From NCBI RefSeq assembly GCF_000499785.1, contig NZ_HG726024.1, positions 151,276 through 215,275 of the forward strand: a stretch of 64,000 nt of DNA. Reading direction: 5' to 3'. This document shows, piece by piece, positions 25,424 to 34,324 of this stretch. How positions within the stretch are numbered: the stretch's first letter is position 1; every line of letters starts with the position of its first letter. This stretch comes from Bacteroides neonati. GTDB lineage: Bacteria; Bacteroidota; Bacteroidia; Bacteroidales; Bacteroidaceae. The notes below the pieces were generated by a model. It searched no databases, was not told where the DNA came from, and was given only the letters and a program-made list of their open reading frames with translations. Both the position numbers and the translations under genes were made by a program.

Positions 25424-25431
25424 TACTTTTG
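25424..25431 (+). promoter_or_regulatory. Candidate + strand -7 box ahead of noncoding repeat copy A
   Basis: TACTTTTG matches TAnnTTTG and lies about 100 bp from the start of the divergent gene at 25326. No -33 TTTG is seen at 19-21 bp, so this is weaker than the equivalents at 31155 and 33203. Confidence 0.25.
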
Positions 25432-25628
25432 AAGCCGGTTTTTCTTGACGATTACTCTCCATAGGAGGAAGAATCCGAAAGAAATACATTTTAAACCGAG
25501 CTTTAAAGTTGGGTGACAGACCTTCGCATCTGGTAAAGTCCATCGGATAGATCGAATATTCTGATATGACTGAAACGGTATAAAAGGAAGAATCACCTAT
25601 AAAGGGAAGATCTATAACAGGATGAAAA

Positions 25629-25880
25629 AGGCTTGGGCGGGTAAACAATGAAGTCTGCCGGGGCAAACAAGAAAAGCGGCTTGTTCCGGCATCGACGGGC
25701 TGGGTTGTTTCGATTCATCGGAACTCCTGCGCTATGATGCAAGGAATGTGCCGCTGTTTGCCCTTTTCTGAATACGACTGACCAAAGGGAAGTGGTATTT
25801 AGGAACAGACATTCCTACCACTTTTGGGTTGGGAGAGCCTTTTTATAAAAGGAAGATAGGAGAATATAAAAGGAAGAGCC
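25629..25880 (+). ncRNA. Noncoding repeat copy A, candidate structured RNA with intrinsic terminator
   Basis: This 252-bp block is about 96% identical to 31298-31552: nine single-base differences, all transitions, plus a 3-nt difference in one T-run. On the + strand it ends with two hairpins. The first pairs AAGTGGTA with TACCACTT. The second is GGTT-loop-AGCC followed directly by five T (25840-25844), the form of an intrinsic terminator. In copy B the second stem reads GGCT/AGCC, so the U-G pair becomes C-G, which keeps the fold. A 9-bp pairing GGGCAAACA / TGTTTGCCC is also possible. No open frame is shared between the copies. The rest of 25327-25969 holds the A leader and no gene. Confidence 0.5.
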
Positions 25881-25969
25881 GGGCATTGGCTTGTCCCGTA
25901 GGGAGAAAAATCCCTCGCCCTGTCTCACGACAGAACAAGGGAAAAGGTCAAATATATCTGTGAGTTAAA

Positions 25970-28900
25970 TTAGGCTGCATCATCAACAGCCGGTATCGGC
26001 TGTTGATCGACTTGTTTCAAGGATTCGTCAATCCTATTCTGCAACTCTGAACATTCCTGTTTCAATGCAGAAAGTTCACCTGACTTGTTCCATTGTCTTG
26101 CCGCAATCTGTTGTAGTGTCGGCAATTCGTTTGCTAATTTGTCGATCTGCTGTTGTTGACGGCTAATCAATGCAGGTATTTTTTCAAGGGTTGTCTTTGG
26201 ATAGTCGGCTGATTCTGTAAAACTAAGTGGTAAAGCACCCGATAAACCACATTTATATTTCAATCCGCTTAAACCTTCAACATAGAAAGTATTTCTATCA
26301 AAAGAGCCGGAAAAATTGTATTCGCTGCGTACTGATAAATTCAGTCCCATGTAATGCCCGATAGTCTTCCAGTCCTCACCTCTGTAACGTTTTGCAATGA
26401 TGTGTAACTCCTGACCTATTTCTTTCGATGTAGCTTGCTGCATACCGATGATAGAAATTTCCCGTACTTCTTTATATTCAGTGATATAATGCCAATCTTC
26501 GGACATTCTCCGCTTGTTCTCTTCGGCTTCTTCAATATCTTGCAAGTTTTGAGCGATCTTTCGTTCAGCCCTGTAACGCTCTTTGTTGAATATTGCCTGC
26601 TCTTTTTCTAGTTGCATAATCTTATTATCCAACTTTGTTTTGTTTAGCAAGTCTGTATTTCCGGATAAGAGGGCTACAAACTCTGCAAAGTTCATTCCGC
26701 TATTTTCGTCCATGCTATCCTCGTCAATCTTGCGGATGGCTACTGTACCGTTGTTTATCTGATTGATAAACATTTGCTTGTTCTTTAAAAGATTGAACTT
26801 GTAAGCATCAAGCGTTTTTTCCGTACCATAAATGATTACATCGACAATGTTGTTTCCCCACAATTTTACGGTGTTACCCTTGCGGACAGCCCTACCGGTG
26901 CGCTGCTCCAAATCAGCGGGTCTCCAAGGTACATCAATATTATGGACTGCCACAGCCCTTTTTTGCGCATTTACGCCAGTACCCAACATGGAAGTAGAGC
27001 CAAAAAGAACCCGTATCGTCCCGTTGTTCATGTCCTCAATCATCCGCTTTCTTGCCTTTTCAGTCTTGGCGGTCTGAATAAATTGTATCTCACTGGCAGG
27101 TATGCCCAATCCTATTAGTTTCTCCTTAATATCCGAATAGATGTTCCATTGATTAGGTTTATATGCACTTAAATCGCTGAATATGAATTGAGTACCACGA
27201 TTTTTCATTGAGCGCATATAATAATCGTAGATGGTCGCTGCACAGCGTGAAGCTTTGTTTGCAGGGTCGTCACTGAATTTGTCTCCCAACAAGCGCATAT
27301 CAAGAGCCATTTTTCTTGCGACATCCGTAGCAATCAACATTTTGGCTTGATCTAAATTTTCAGGTGCAGGATAATTCAGTCCCAAATCCGCCCAGTTTCC
27401 GCTGTTTGCGAATGAAAGCAAACGTCCAATCATTTCTTCTTGCTCTATGGTGGGGGCATTGGATAAGAATCTCACGTTCTTTTCGGGGACATCAAGATTC
27501 ATCATTTCTGCCGTGCGATAATCTGTGATTTCTCGGAGGAATGCAGCCAATTCCGGTACTTTGATGTAAGTGCGGAAACGCTCCTTGCGCCTGATAGAAC
27601 CTGTAACAGTCAACTCATAATCTGTTGTCTTTTGGGTAAATATGGCTGCCCAAGCATCAAAACAACTAATTTTTTGCCGTTGGAGTTCCTGCGGTCTCAA
27701 ATATTTGAAAAGAACATAAAGTTCGGTTAAGGCATTTACTATAACCGTGCCGGAAAGAAATGTAGCCCCTAAATCCTTGCCTGTGCGGTTTTGAATGTCT
27801 CGTATAGCTACCATCAGATTCATTGCCCGTTGTGAGCCTTGGGTATTTCCAATGCCTGCTACTCTTGTATGCCGGGTCTGAAACATGGCATTTTTAAAAA
27901 CTTGACATTCATCAACAAAAATGTGATCGATACCCATTGAATGAAAATCCATACTTTCATCTTTCTTGCTTTCAATCTTTGACCGTAGCATGGATAGACT
28001 GGCTTTCAAATTCTGTTGTCTGATTTCAAGCCCTTTAAGCATCTTTCTGCTGCGCCATTTCATGCCTGAATCTTCCAAAGCCTGTAAAGAACGCTCTACA
28101 TCATTTAGTTCTTGATTGAACATTTCCATCATCGTTTCATCTGACTGCGGTATCTTGGAAAACTGGTCGTGTGTCAGAATGATACAATCCCAGTTACTAT
28201 TCTTTATTTTGGAAAAAAGTTCCTGTCTGTTTGCAGGTGTAAAGTCCTCTTTGCCTGGATAGAGCAGCTTGGCTGTCGGATATGCCTTTCTAAAACAGTC
28301 GGCAATCTCATGAACATTGGCTTTAAGTGCGATGATAAGCGGTTTCTGTACCAATCCTAAACGCTTCATTTCATAAGCCGCCACACACATAATCATTGTC
28401 TTGCCTGCGCCTACCTCATGCCAACACACACCACCACCATTCTGCTTAATCATCCAAACAGCATCTTTCTGTGAGGGGTAGAGGTCGTTGTAAGGGAATT
28501 GTTCAAAAGACAGATTGGGAAAAGTCTGTGCCGAACCGTCATAATGAGGTCTGACATAACAATTGAAACGCTCGTTATACAGACTAACCAATTCATCACG
28601 TACAGCGATGGGCTGATTGTCAAGCCATACATTAAACTTACTTCTGATATCCTGTATCTTGCCGGATGCTTCTTGTATGGCTTCATCATCAGGCACTCTT
28701 ACACGCTCACCATTCCGTGATATTTCTTTGGTTATTTCGGGTACTGTGTCCTGCAAAGCATGAACCATCAAGTCCTCCCCGTTGTAATTACGAACTGAAT
28801 ACATATTATAGGCTATGGGTGAATAGCCATGCAGAGCAACAACATACGTGTCGTTTACATCAAAATAGATAATTTCTGTCTCAGCCTGAAATAATTCCGT

Positions 28901-30958
28901 GGCGAAGTCTGAAAACATCTTGGCATCCATCCATCTTTCACCGAAATTAAATGTCAACTCTTCATAAGAGATAATTTCAGGAATGACATTATCTAAAGCC
29001 CTTACTGCCGTTTCTGCCCAATCCTTTGCGTTTCCGGTCAGTTCAGCAATCATTGTGCGAATTTCCTTGCATTTGCTTACTACATTTCCTGCAAGGAATT
29101 TACCTTTATGCTCCCAACTTCCAGTTATCGGATTATAAAAAATCTCACTGCTCAAAGTTTCTATCAATTCAGTTTCCGCTTGGTCGGTCGTTTGGGTAAG
29201 ATAATTCATATCTACTTTACCGTAATAGTTAAGGCTACTTACCAGTGCTTCTGTCGGAGTTAGCTTTATTGCAGTGTCTATTCTAATAAATGCAACAGGT
29301 TCATTCATGATGTCCGCTTTCATTATAGTACCGTTAATCTGCATTTCAATACTGAAAACTTCCAGCCCCAAAGAATCTATCAAAATAAATTCTTTATTGT
29401 CGTTGTGGTGGAAAAATCCCCATTTTTGAACATAGCTTTCATATCGGCTGTTTAACAGTTCCCTTAACTGCGGATATTCGGTTTTATCCTTATCCTCCTT
29501 GCTTGAAAGTTCAAAATACGTTTCACGCACAGAAAAATAGTCGTTGGCACGGCTTATATTCATATCCTGCATATTAAGTGGAAAAAATGTAGGTGTACGG
29601 TTTTCTAATGAATCTCTCTTCTTATATTGTAGCTTCCCTAACTGCCCTTCAAACAGAACCATTGTGCCGTCTTTCATCCACCATTGTAGTGTATCAGTAT
29701 AGGGGCGTTTGCCTTTATCCGGTTTGGATAGTGTTTCGGTCGGCTCTATTCCGAAAGAATCAAAAAGAGACAGTTGTGTAAATTTTACCTCTTTCCCCTG
29801 TGCTTCAAACAGCCCTTTTCTGAAATAACGTTCAAAGTCAGATTTTAATAAATTAGAGAGATGCTGTGACATTGAATCTTCTGTATCTTGCCATTGATAC
29901 TTGCGTACATATTTCCCAAACTGATTTTTTTGAATTTGGCTTATGGTAGCCACAACCGTTTTAGGTAATGTGAATATTCGGTTAAAGTATTCGGTAGTAC
30001 AATTCGTATCAGGTACACCCTCTTTCGCTACCTGTAGGAAAAGCTGTTCCTTTGACGTAAGCATAGCTTTATGGCTATGTTTTTGGAAAATAAAGAAGTC
30101 ACAGCCGACTTCGATACCGCCTGTTTGCATGAAAAGGGTATCGGGCAAACGGAGTGCTGTTATCATATTGGTATTATGCACAATATAGTTGCGCAGGAAT
30201 TTATTAGCTGGTGCATCTGCCACGCCTCTTGGCGCAATAAAGGCAATGATACCGCCCTCGTTGAGCAAGTCTATACCTTTCATGATAAAATAACAGTGAA
30301 TGGACTTTGTAGACTGCGCGTGTACAGAATCTTTGTTGTAAAAATCATAGTCAAAGACTTTGAAATTTCCGAAAGGTATATTGGATGCTACCACATCAAA
30401 TGTCTTATGGTCGATGTCTTGTTCGTCAATGGTTTCAAAGCCATCAATGATTACCCGTGTGTTATCTTGCAAAGCAGACAGAACCAATCCTGTCACATTG
30501 TCTTTCTCAAAAGCATAAGTATAGGTTGCCGGGGTTGCTATCGGAAGAAAGCCGCCTATTCCTGCCGATGGTTCAAGAAAGGTTTTCATTTGTAAGCCAT
30601 TGTTTCTGAATGCCGCCTGTATCTGTGTGGCTACGGTCTGAACAAAAAAGGTCGGGGTGTAGAATGCGGTTAAGACAGATGATTTGATACTGTTCAGCAT
30701 TGAATTGTAAAGCTGCTCGTTACCAATGGAACGGGTATGCAATATGTCTTGCAGTCTTATGAAAGACTTTTTCATGTTGTCGGGTACTGGCTGGCTTGTT
30801 CCGATGTTCAATACCTCTTTAATACCTCCAAATCCTGTGTATTTGGATAATATTTGTTTCTCCGCTTCTGTTGCCGTTCTGCTAAGTGGAAAGAGTTTGG
30901 CGGCAGTTTCAATGGCTTCAATGTTAGCCGTTAATGATGTTAATTTCTTGTAACTCAT
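25970..30958 (-). CDS. Giant N6-DNA methylase-like / SNF2-type helicase fusion (1662 aa)
   Basis: The N-terminal ~300 residues hold a methyltransferase core: AdoMet motif LEPSAGIGGFLP (about residue 140) and a catalytic-type NIPFG (about residue 210) in place of NPPY/F. A superfamily 2 helicase follows, with Walker A HEVGAGKT at about residue 843, DECQ (about 1014), FLSGTVIVNALTELYVLFKY and RTGRAVRKG (about 1352). The C-terminus is coiled coil. Giant proteins of this kind are hallmark genes of Bacteroidales conjugative elements, thought to modify or protect element DNA; precise activity is unproven. Copies of a 252-bp noncoding repeat flank the gene on both sides. Confidence 0.85.
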   Translation of the reverse strand: MSYKKLTSLTANIEAIETAAKLFPLSRTATEAEKQILSKYTGFGGIKEVLNIGTSQPVPDNMKKSFIRLQDILHTRSIGNEQLYNSMLNSIKSSVLTAFYTPTFFVQTVATQIQAAFRNNGLQMKTFLEPSAGIGGFLPIATPATYTYAFEKDNVTGLVLSALQDNTRVIIDGFETIDEQDIDHKTFDVVASNIPFGNFKVFDYDFYNKDSVHAQSTKSIHCYFIMKGIDLLNEGGIIAFIAPRGVADAPANKFLRNYIVHNTNMITALRLPDTLFMQTGGIEVGCDFFIFQKHSHKAMLTSKEQLFLQVAKEGVPDTNCTTEYFNRIFTLPKTVVATISQIQKNQFGKYVRKYQWQDTEDSMSQHLSNLLKSDFERYFRKGLFEAQGKEVKFTQLSLFDSFGIEPTETLSKPDKGKRPYTDTLQWWMKDGTMVLFEGQLGKLQYKKRDSLENRTPTFFPLNMQDMNISRANDYFSVRETYFELSSKEDKDKTEYPQLRELLNSRYESYVQKWGFFHHNDNKEFILIDSLGLEVFSIEMQINGTIMKADIMNEPVAFIRIDTAIKLTPTEALVSSLNYYGKVDMNYLTQTTDQAETELIETLSSEIFYNPITGSWEHKGKFLAGNVVSKCKEIRTMIAELTGNAKDWAETAVRALDNVIPEIISYEELTFNFGERWMDAKMFSDFATELFQAETEIIYFDVNDTYVVALHGYSPIAYNMYSVRNYNGEDLMVHALQDTVPEITKEISRNGERVRVPDDEAIQEASGKIQDIRSKFNVWLDNQPIAVRDELVSLYNERFNCYVRPHYDGSAQTFPNLSFEQFPYNDLYPSQKDAVWMIKQNGGGVCWHEVGAGKTMIMCVAAYEMKRLGLVQKPLIIALKANVHEIADCFRKAYPTAKLLYPGKEDFTPANRQELFSKIKNSNWDCIILTHDQFSKIPQSDETMMEMFNQELNDVERSLQALEDSGMKWRSRKMLKGLEIRQQNLKASLSMLRSKIESKKDESMDFHSMGIDHIFVDECQVFKNAMFQTRHTRVAGIGNTQGSQRAMNLMVAIRDIQNRTGKDLGATFLSGTVIVNALTELYVLFKYLRPQELQRQKISCFDAWAAIFTQKTTDYELTVTGSIRRKERFRTYIKVPELAAFLREITDYRTAEMMNLDVPEKNVRFLSNAPTIEQEEMIGRLLSFANSGNWADLGLNYPAPENLDQAKMLIATDVARKMALDMRLLGDKFSDDPANKASRCAATIYDYYMRSMKNRGTQFIFSDLSAYKPNQWNIYSDIKEKLIGLGIPASEIQFIQTAKTEKARKRMIEDMNNGTIRVLFGSTSMLGTGVNAQKRAVAVHNIDVPWRPADLEQRTGRAVRKGNTVKLWGNNIVDVIIYGTEKTLDAYKFNLLKNKQMFINQINNGTVAIRKIDEDSMDENSGMNFAEFVALLSGNTDLLNKTKLDNKIMQLEKEQAIFNKERYRAERKIAQNLQDIEEAEENKRRMSEDWHYITEYKEVREISIIGMQQATSKEIGQELHIIAKRYRGEDWKTIGHYMGLNLSVRSEYNFSGSFDRNTFYVEGLSGLKYKCGLSGALPLSFTESADYPKTTLEKIPALISRQQQQIDKLANELPTLQQIAARQWNKSGELSALKQECSELQNRIDESLKQVDQQPIPAVDDAA

Positions 30959-31062
30959 AATATTTAACCTTTAATTTTTTCCCTACTATCGGGTCTTTTC
31001 CGATCTGCGAGAGATTATTTTTCTGCTTTCTGAGGGAGCAGAAGACAAATGGTCAAGGCTGA

Positions 31063-31106
31063 TGTGTGAAATACGCTCGAACTTTGTGAGAGGAAGATTT
31101 CGCACA
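31063..31106 (-). promoter_or_regulatory. Conserved leader hairpin upstream of the methylase-helicase gene
   Basis: TGTGTGAAAT (31063-31072) pairs with ATTTCGCACA (31097-31106), 9 of 10 positions. A counterpart lies at 33117-33158, upstream of the PRTase gene, with the same flanking words (AAATACGCTCG, GAGGAAGATTT) and a stem changed on both sides (GAAAAT/ATTTTC). The hairpin lies 105-150 nt before the ATG at 30958. Likely a shared 5' leader element. Confidence 0.45.
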
Positions 31107-31129
31107 ATCACTCGCGGCTATCAGCCGGC

Positions 31130-31162
31130 ATTGACAAGGTTGGATTCAGTGAGTTACCTTTG
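31130..31162 (+). promoter_or_regulatory. Candidate + strand promoter for noncoding RNA B
   Basis: ATTG (31130-31133), 21 bp, then TACCTTTG (31155-31162) matches the Bacteroidetes TTTG-N19-21-TAnnTTTG pattern. It reads away from the methylase-helicase gene into the noncoding repeat that ends with a T-run at 31516. Confidence 0.45.
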
Positions 31163-31167
31163 CTGAA

Positions 31168-31552
31168 AAATGATTCACAAGCAGTTCGGACAGGTAAATA
31201 TCGCTATGGCTTTATAGAACAGGAGGATGAATTATCGGAGCATATAAGTGGAAGATGAGAAATCATTTGAAATGATTTGCTATAATGGGAGGAGATAAGG
31301 CTTGGGTGGGTAAACAATGAAGTCTGCCGGGACAAACAAGAAAAACGGTTTATTCCGGCATCGACGGGCTGGGTTGTTTCGATTCATCGAAACTCCTGCG
31401 CTATGATGCAAGGAATGTGCCGCTGTTTGCCCTTTTCTGAATATGACTGACCAAAGGGAAGTGGTATTTAGAAACAGACATTCCTACCACTTTTGGGCTG
31501 GGAGAGCCTTTTTTTTATAAAAGGAAGATAGGAGAATATAAAAGGAAGAGCC
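31168..31552 (+). ncRNA. Candidate noncoding RNA B (repeat copy B, 31298-31552)
   Basis: From the promoter at 31155 a + strand transcript would run about 350 nt. It would cross a 9-bp near-perfect hairpin (AAATCATTT-G-AAATGATTT, 31260-31278) and then the block shared with 25629-25880. It would end at GGCT-loop-AGCC followed by eight T (31509-31516), a good intrinsic terminator. No open frame is conserved between the copies. The block past the T-run, with two TATAAAAGGAAGA words, is also conserved. The region 30959-31637 otherwise holds only the leader. Confidence 0.5.
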
Positions 31553-31637
31553 TGAAAAGGTTACATTAGAGCCTAAAAACAGGAAAAGAATGAACCCGAT
31601 ACACTTTGGCTATTTCCAAAACGTATCGGGCTTAAAT

Positions 31638-31862
31638 TTACAAACAAGGAATTACACCGCTTTTCAACAAAGAACCATTCTGATAATAGTCTATTGTACC
31701 TGCACTGAAACCCATATTCTTGAATGCGACACAACGCAGATAAATTTTATATTCATCCTGCTTCATGTTTCTCCCTATGAGATTATTGAATATCACCGGG
31801 ATGCTACATCCGTCGTCACTGGAAAGAATGGTCTTTCCTTTTTGTCTGATTTCTTCTGTCAT
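31638..31862 (-). CDS. Small hypothetical protein (74 aa)
   Basis: A 74-residue soluble protein (MTEEIRQKGKTILSSDDGCS at the start, then IPVIFNNLIGRN), with no recognised domain. It reads in the operon direction between the SLOG gene and the noncoding repeat. The codon pattern and a clear ATG make it plausible, but its size keeps confidence moderate. A 92-codon + strand frame on top of it looks like a shadow. Confidence 0.5.
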   Translation of the reverse strand: MTEEIRQKGKTILSSDDGCSIPVIFNNLIGRNMKQDEYKIYLRCVAFKNMGFSAGTIDYYQNGSLLKSGVIPCL

Positions 31863-31960
31863 AATTGAGTGTTCTTAAATTTGTACCGTTATATGTTGGG
31901 TTGTTTAGTATGATTATACATGCCTAAACAGCAAATTTTGTTGAAACGTGTGATCAGAAA

Positions 31961-32449
31961 TCAGAAAAGATTTGTGACCGGCAGATCTTTCGCTTGTGCG
32001 TTTCTGCAAGTATAGAAAGTTCCACCTTTATTTTCTCCATCGAAGTAGGCTATAACTTGACTTGAATGAGCCAACATATAGTCATTACGCCTTAATAGGC
32101 ATCCTTGATGATAATTTTCACACAAAAGAATGGTTTCATCGGCTCTGCTCAAAATTGATTGGTATCGCTTTTTATCAGCAAAAGAAAAACGTTCGTCTTG
32201 GTTGCGATATGGCACTACTGCAATAAGTCTTAATTCTTTATATTCGGCTTTCAATGATAAAACGACTTCTGCCGAAAGCAAGTCAAATCCCATAGCCATG
32301 CCACAATAGTAATTGTTGTAACCCTTTGCATACAGTTCAAGAATGATGCTCTTCAATGCTACTTTCAGCATTGATAACTTACCATAGGGAATAAAGCGGT
32401 GTCCTGTAAAAGTAACGGATTGCTCTTTTTTCAAAAATAGATTTTCCAT
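31961..32449 (-). CDS. SLOG-superfamily protein (DUF1273/YpsA-like)
   Basis: The protein starts SVTFTGHRFIPYGK and has NNYYCGMAMGFDLLSAEVVL, LRLIAVVPYRNQDERFS and a C-terminal SSQVIAYFDGENKGGTFYTC. These are the strands and nucleotide-binding loops of the YpsA/DUF1273 branch of the SLOG superfamily, known or predicted to bind nucleotide-type ligands. The ATG is 1 bp after the stop of the PRTase gene, so the two are translationally coupled, suggesting a paired nucleotide-sensing or nucleotide-handling function. Likely soluble. Confidence 0.75.
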   Translation of the reverse strand: MENLFLKKEQSVTFTGHRFIPYGKLSMLKVALKSIILELYAKGYNNYYCGMAMGFDLLSAEVVLSLKAEYKELRLIAVVPYRNQDERFSFADKKRYQSILSRADETILLCENYHQGCLLRRNDYMLAHSSQVIAYFDGENKGGTFYTCRNAQAKDLPVTNLF

Positions 32450-32450
32450 A

Positions 32451-33017
32451 TTATATCATCTTATAAGTTGTTTTGCCAAGAAAAAATCCACCTACAATAT
32501 TAGCTCCAAGTTGTTCTAACTGGCTGCCATATTCCGCCCAACTGTTGCCTGTGGTCAAAATATCGTCGAAGCACAGGACATCTTTGCCCTTGAAAAAAGC
32601 TTCGTCAAAATCAATTATCGTGACTTTGCTGACAGTCTTTTCTTTATCTTTCCGATGTTCATGCACCGCCAGCCGTTCACCTGTAATACTTACGTGCTGA
32701 TAGCCATTGACTGCACCGGACAATTCGCATACCCGTGCGCTGAAATTCTTATACCGAAGTTCATTCTTTTCGATTGATGATGCAGGAACACAAGAAAAAA
32801 CGATGTCTTTTACTTTATCGCCGAACATATCTTTCAAATATTTTGCAGTCATTTGAGCGACTTCTTCATGCGCTTTGCCGTCCTTGAAGTCCCATACTAT
32901 TCTGCGTGCAACTTCTTGCTCTAATCCTACATTCTTAATTCGGACTGGATAATACTTGAGAAAACTTACAATTGCCTTGTTCCAAAATCTTTTAGTGGTG
33001 CTATCAACTTTTGCCAT
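32451..33017 (-). CDS. Phosphoribosyltransferase-like protein
   Basis: Residues about 150-165 have the PRPP loop VLCFDDILTTGNSW, and FSCVPASSIEKNELRYKNFS resembles the flexible-loop region of ComF-like PRTases. The C-terminus GANIVGGFFLGKT completes the fold. Substrate unknown. The gene is coupled with the SLOG gene and is preceded by a leader hairpin also present before the methylase-helicase gene, so the two operons may share control. It is distinct from the membrane-anchored PRTase at 8833-9693. Confidence 0.75.
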   Translation of the reverse strand: MAKVDSTTKRFWNKAIVSFLKYYPVRIKNVGLEQEVARRIVWDFKDGKAHEEVAQMTAKYLKDMFGDKVKDIVFSCVPASSIEKNELRYKNFSARVCELSGAVNGYQHVSITGERLAVHEHRKDKEKTVSKVTIIDFDEAFFKGKDVLCFDDILTTGNSWAEYGSQLEQLGANIVGGFFLGKTTYKMI

Positions 33018-33116
33018 AATTTAAAATTTATTTTTCCCTTTCATTCAGGCTTTTCAACCTGCTGAGGGAGATTTTTCGGCTTTGCAAAGGAAGTGGCACC
33101 AATAAGGCAAATCCCA

Positions 33117-33158
33117 TGATGAAAATACGCTCGTATTCATACGAGGAAGATTTTCACA
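33117..33158 (-). promoter_or_regulatory. Conserved leader hairpin upstream of the PRTase-SLOG genes
   Basis: TGATGAAAAT (33117-33126) pairs with ATTTTCACA (33150-33158) with one bulged base, around a perfect inner stem CTCGTAT/ATACGAG. It is the counterpart of 31063-31106, at a similar distance (about 100-140 nt) from the start at 33017. Confidence 0.45.
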
Positions 33159-33178
33159 GGCACTTGTGCTTCATTGGA

Positions 33179-33210
33179 TTTGATATTTGGAATGGCACTT
33201 GATACCTTTG
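33179..33210 (+). promoter_or_regulatory. Candidate + strand promoter for noncoding RNA C
   Basis: TTTG (33179-33182), exactly 20 bp, then TACCTTTG (33203-33210): a full match to the Bacteroidetes promoter consensus. It points away from the PRTase gene into 33217-33522, where no gene is seen. Confidence 0.5.
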
Positions 33211-33216
33211 CTGAAA

Positions 33217-33522
33217 AATAGCCCGTCGGCAGGGTTAGGAAGATGGCTTTCTATTCATATAAAAGGAGTAAGCAGGGAGGGGCTTTCTGTTTATGCCTGT
33301 GTCTGGACTTTCTTCAAAAACGAAGTCCTGTATAAAAGTATCTAACCCTATAATGGGTAAGGCGGTTAGCGTTATATGACAGTTGAAGCGAAGCTTTGTA
33401 TAAATGTATAAAAGGAGGATGTTCAAGAAGGGGGTTGCCAAACCAGTTTAGAAAAGGAAGTGACAGGTATTGTTGGAGGAATAAGCCAATCCTGACTATT
33501 GTAATAATCGGGATTAGCTTAT
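33217..33522 (+). ncRNA. Candidate noncoding RNA C
   Basis: The ~305-nt span from the promoter at 33203 contains no convincing gene. It carries words also seen in the other noncoding spans (GGCTTTCTAT; TATAAAAGGAG twice). It ends with a 15-bp stem with one mismatch, ATAAGCCAATCCTGA (33481-33495) with TCGGGATTAGCTTAT (33508-33522). No T-run follows. The dyad may equally be the 3' end of the - strand gene stopping at 33540. Confidence 0.35.
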
Positions 33523-33539
33523 CGGTTGCTAAAAATGTA

Positions 33540-34145
33540 TTAGAAGTCCTGCAAAGACACAATGTCAATCCGATGTGCATTCATGGTTTCTGATAACTCA
33601 TGTCTTTCAAGAATATCATCAACATCCTCGAACTTATCTGGCTTTTCACCTGTCATATCTTCAATATCTTTCGCAAACTCGCCAAAAGAACTGTAATAAC
33701 TCATTTCGTCTTCGGAGTCATCCAATAAATATCGTGTATCAAAATAACGTCCTTCTTCGTCATTGGTTTCATGAATGTCGCACCCCAATTCCTCTGTGTA
33801 GAATAAAATTTCTACGTCAAACTTGACAGAAAGCAGATAAAACAACTTCCGGCAGTCTGACCAGGCGGTTTCTGTAGATAAAGTGAAACTTGCCAAGTTT
33901 TCATCATCATCCATTTCTTCATCCATATAACTAATGCTACCCCTGCATGGAACGCATTCTTTTTCAGGGTCGATGTCCAAAATGTCACTAGCGACATATC
34001 CGAGCCACGAAGCGTCAGGCAAAAATGAATCTTTCTTATTCTCGCTTCTGTCTGTACTGAGAACTTTTTGCAATCCTTTAAAGAGATTTTCAACATTCTG
34101 TTGTTTCCCTACAATCTGATAATCTGTTGAACACCAATTTGGCAT
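33540..34145 (-). CDS. YubB-like (DUF1281 ferredoxin-like) acidic protein
   Basis: The N-terminus MPNWCSTDYQIVG is typical of the YubB/DUF1281 family found on plasmids and conjugative elements. The rest is strongly acidic (EEMDDDENLASFTLSTETAW; DDSEDEMSYYSS). Family function is unknown; strong acidity allows a DNA-mimic or antirestriction role, which is speculation. It is a single gene bounded by noncoding regions with terminator-like dyads. Confidence 0.65.
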   Translation of the reverse strand: MPNWCSTDYQIVGKQQNVENLFKGLQKVLSTDRSENKKDSFLPDASWLGYVASDILDIDPEKECVPCRGSISYMDEEMDDDENLASFTLSTETAWSDCRKLFYLLSVKFDVEILFYTEELGCDIHETNDEEGRYFDTRYLLDDSEDEMSYYSSFGEFAKDIEDMTGEKPDKFEDVDDILERHELSETMNAHRIDIVSLQDF

Positions 34146-34324
34146 AATCGAAAGTTTTAAAGTTAAACAATGGGAGGATTTTAATATTCAAGCCTCCTTT
34201 TTACGCTGCTCCCATCTGTTCGCTGAAATATTTTCAAGCCAAGGGTTCATTGACGTTTTTATCCACAGGATTAAAAAACATCCATGATTCATTGGTGGAA
34301 ATGTAGCGGACATTACTTTGCGGC

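Noticed and set aside
25394..25666. 90-codon - strand frame upstream of the 96-aa gene
   Set aside because: It overlaps the noncoding repeat only partly, is not preserved in repeat copy B, and has no protein-like features.
30071..30595. 174-codon + strand frame inside the methylase-helicase gene
   Set aside because: It lies opposite well-conserved methylase motifs, so it is an antisense shadow.
31590..31868. 92-codon + strand frame
   Set aside because: It overlaps the 74-aa - strand gene that follows the operon direction; its composition looks like a shadow.
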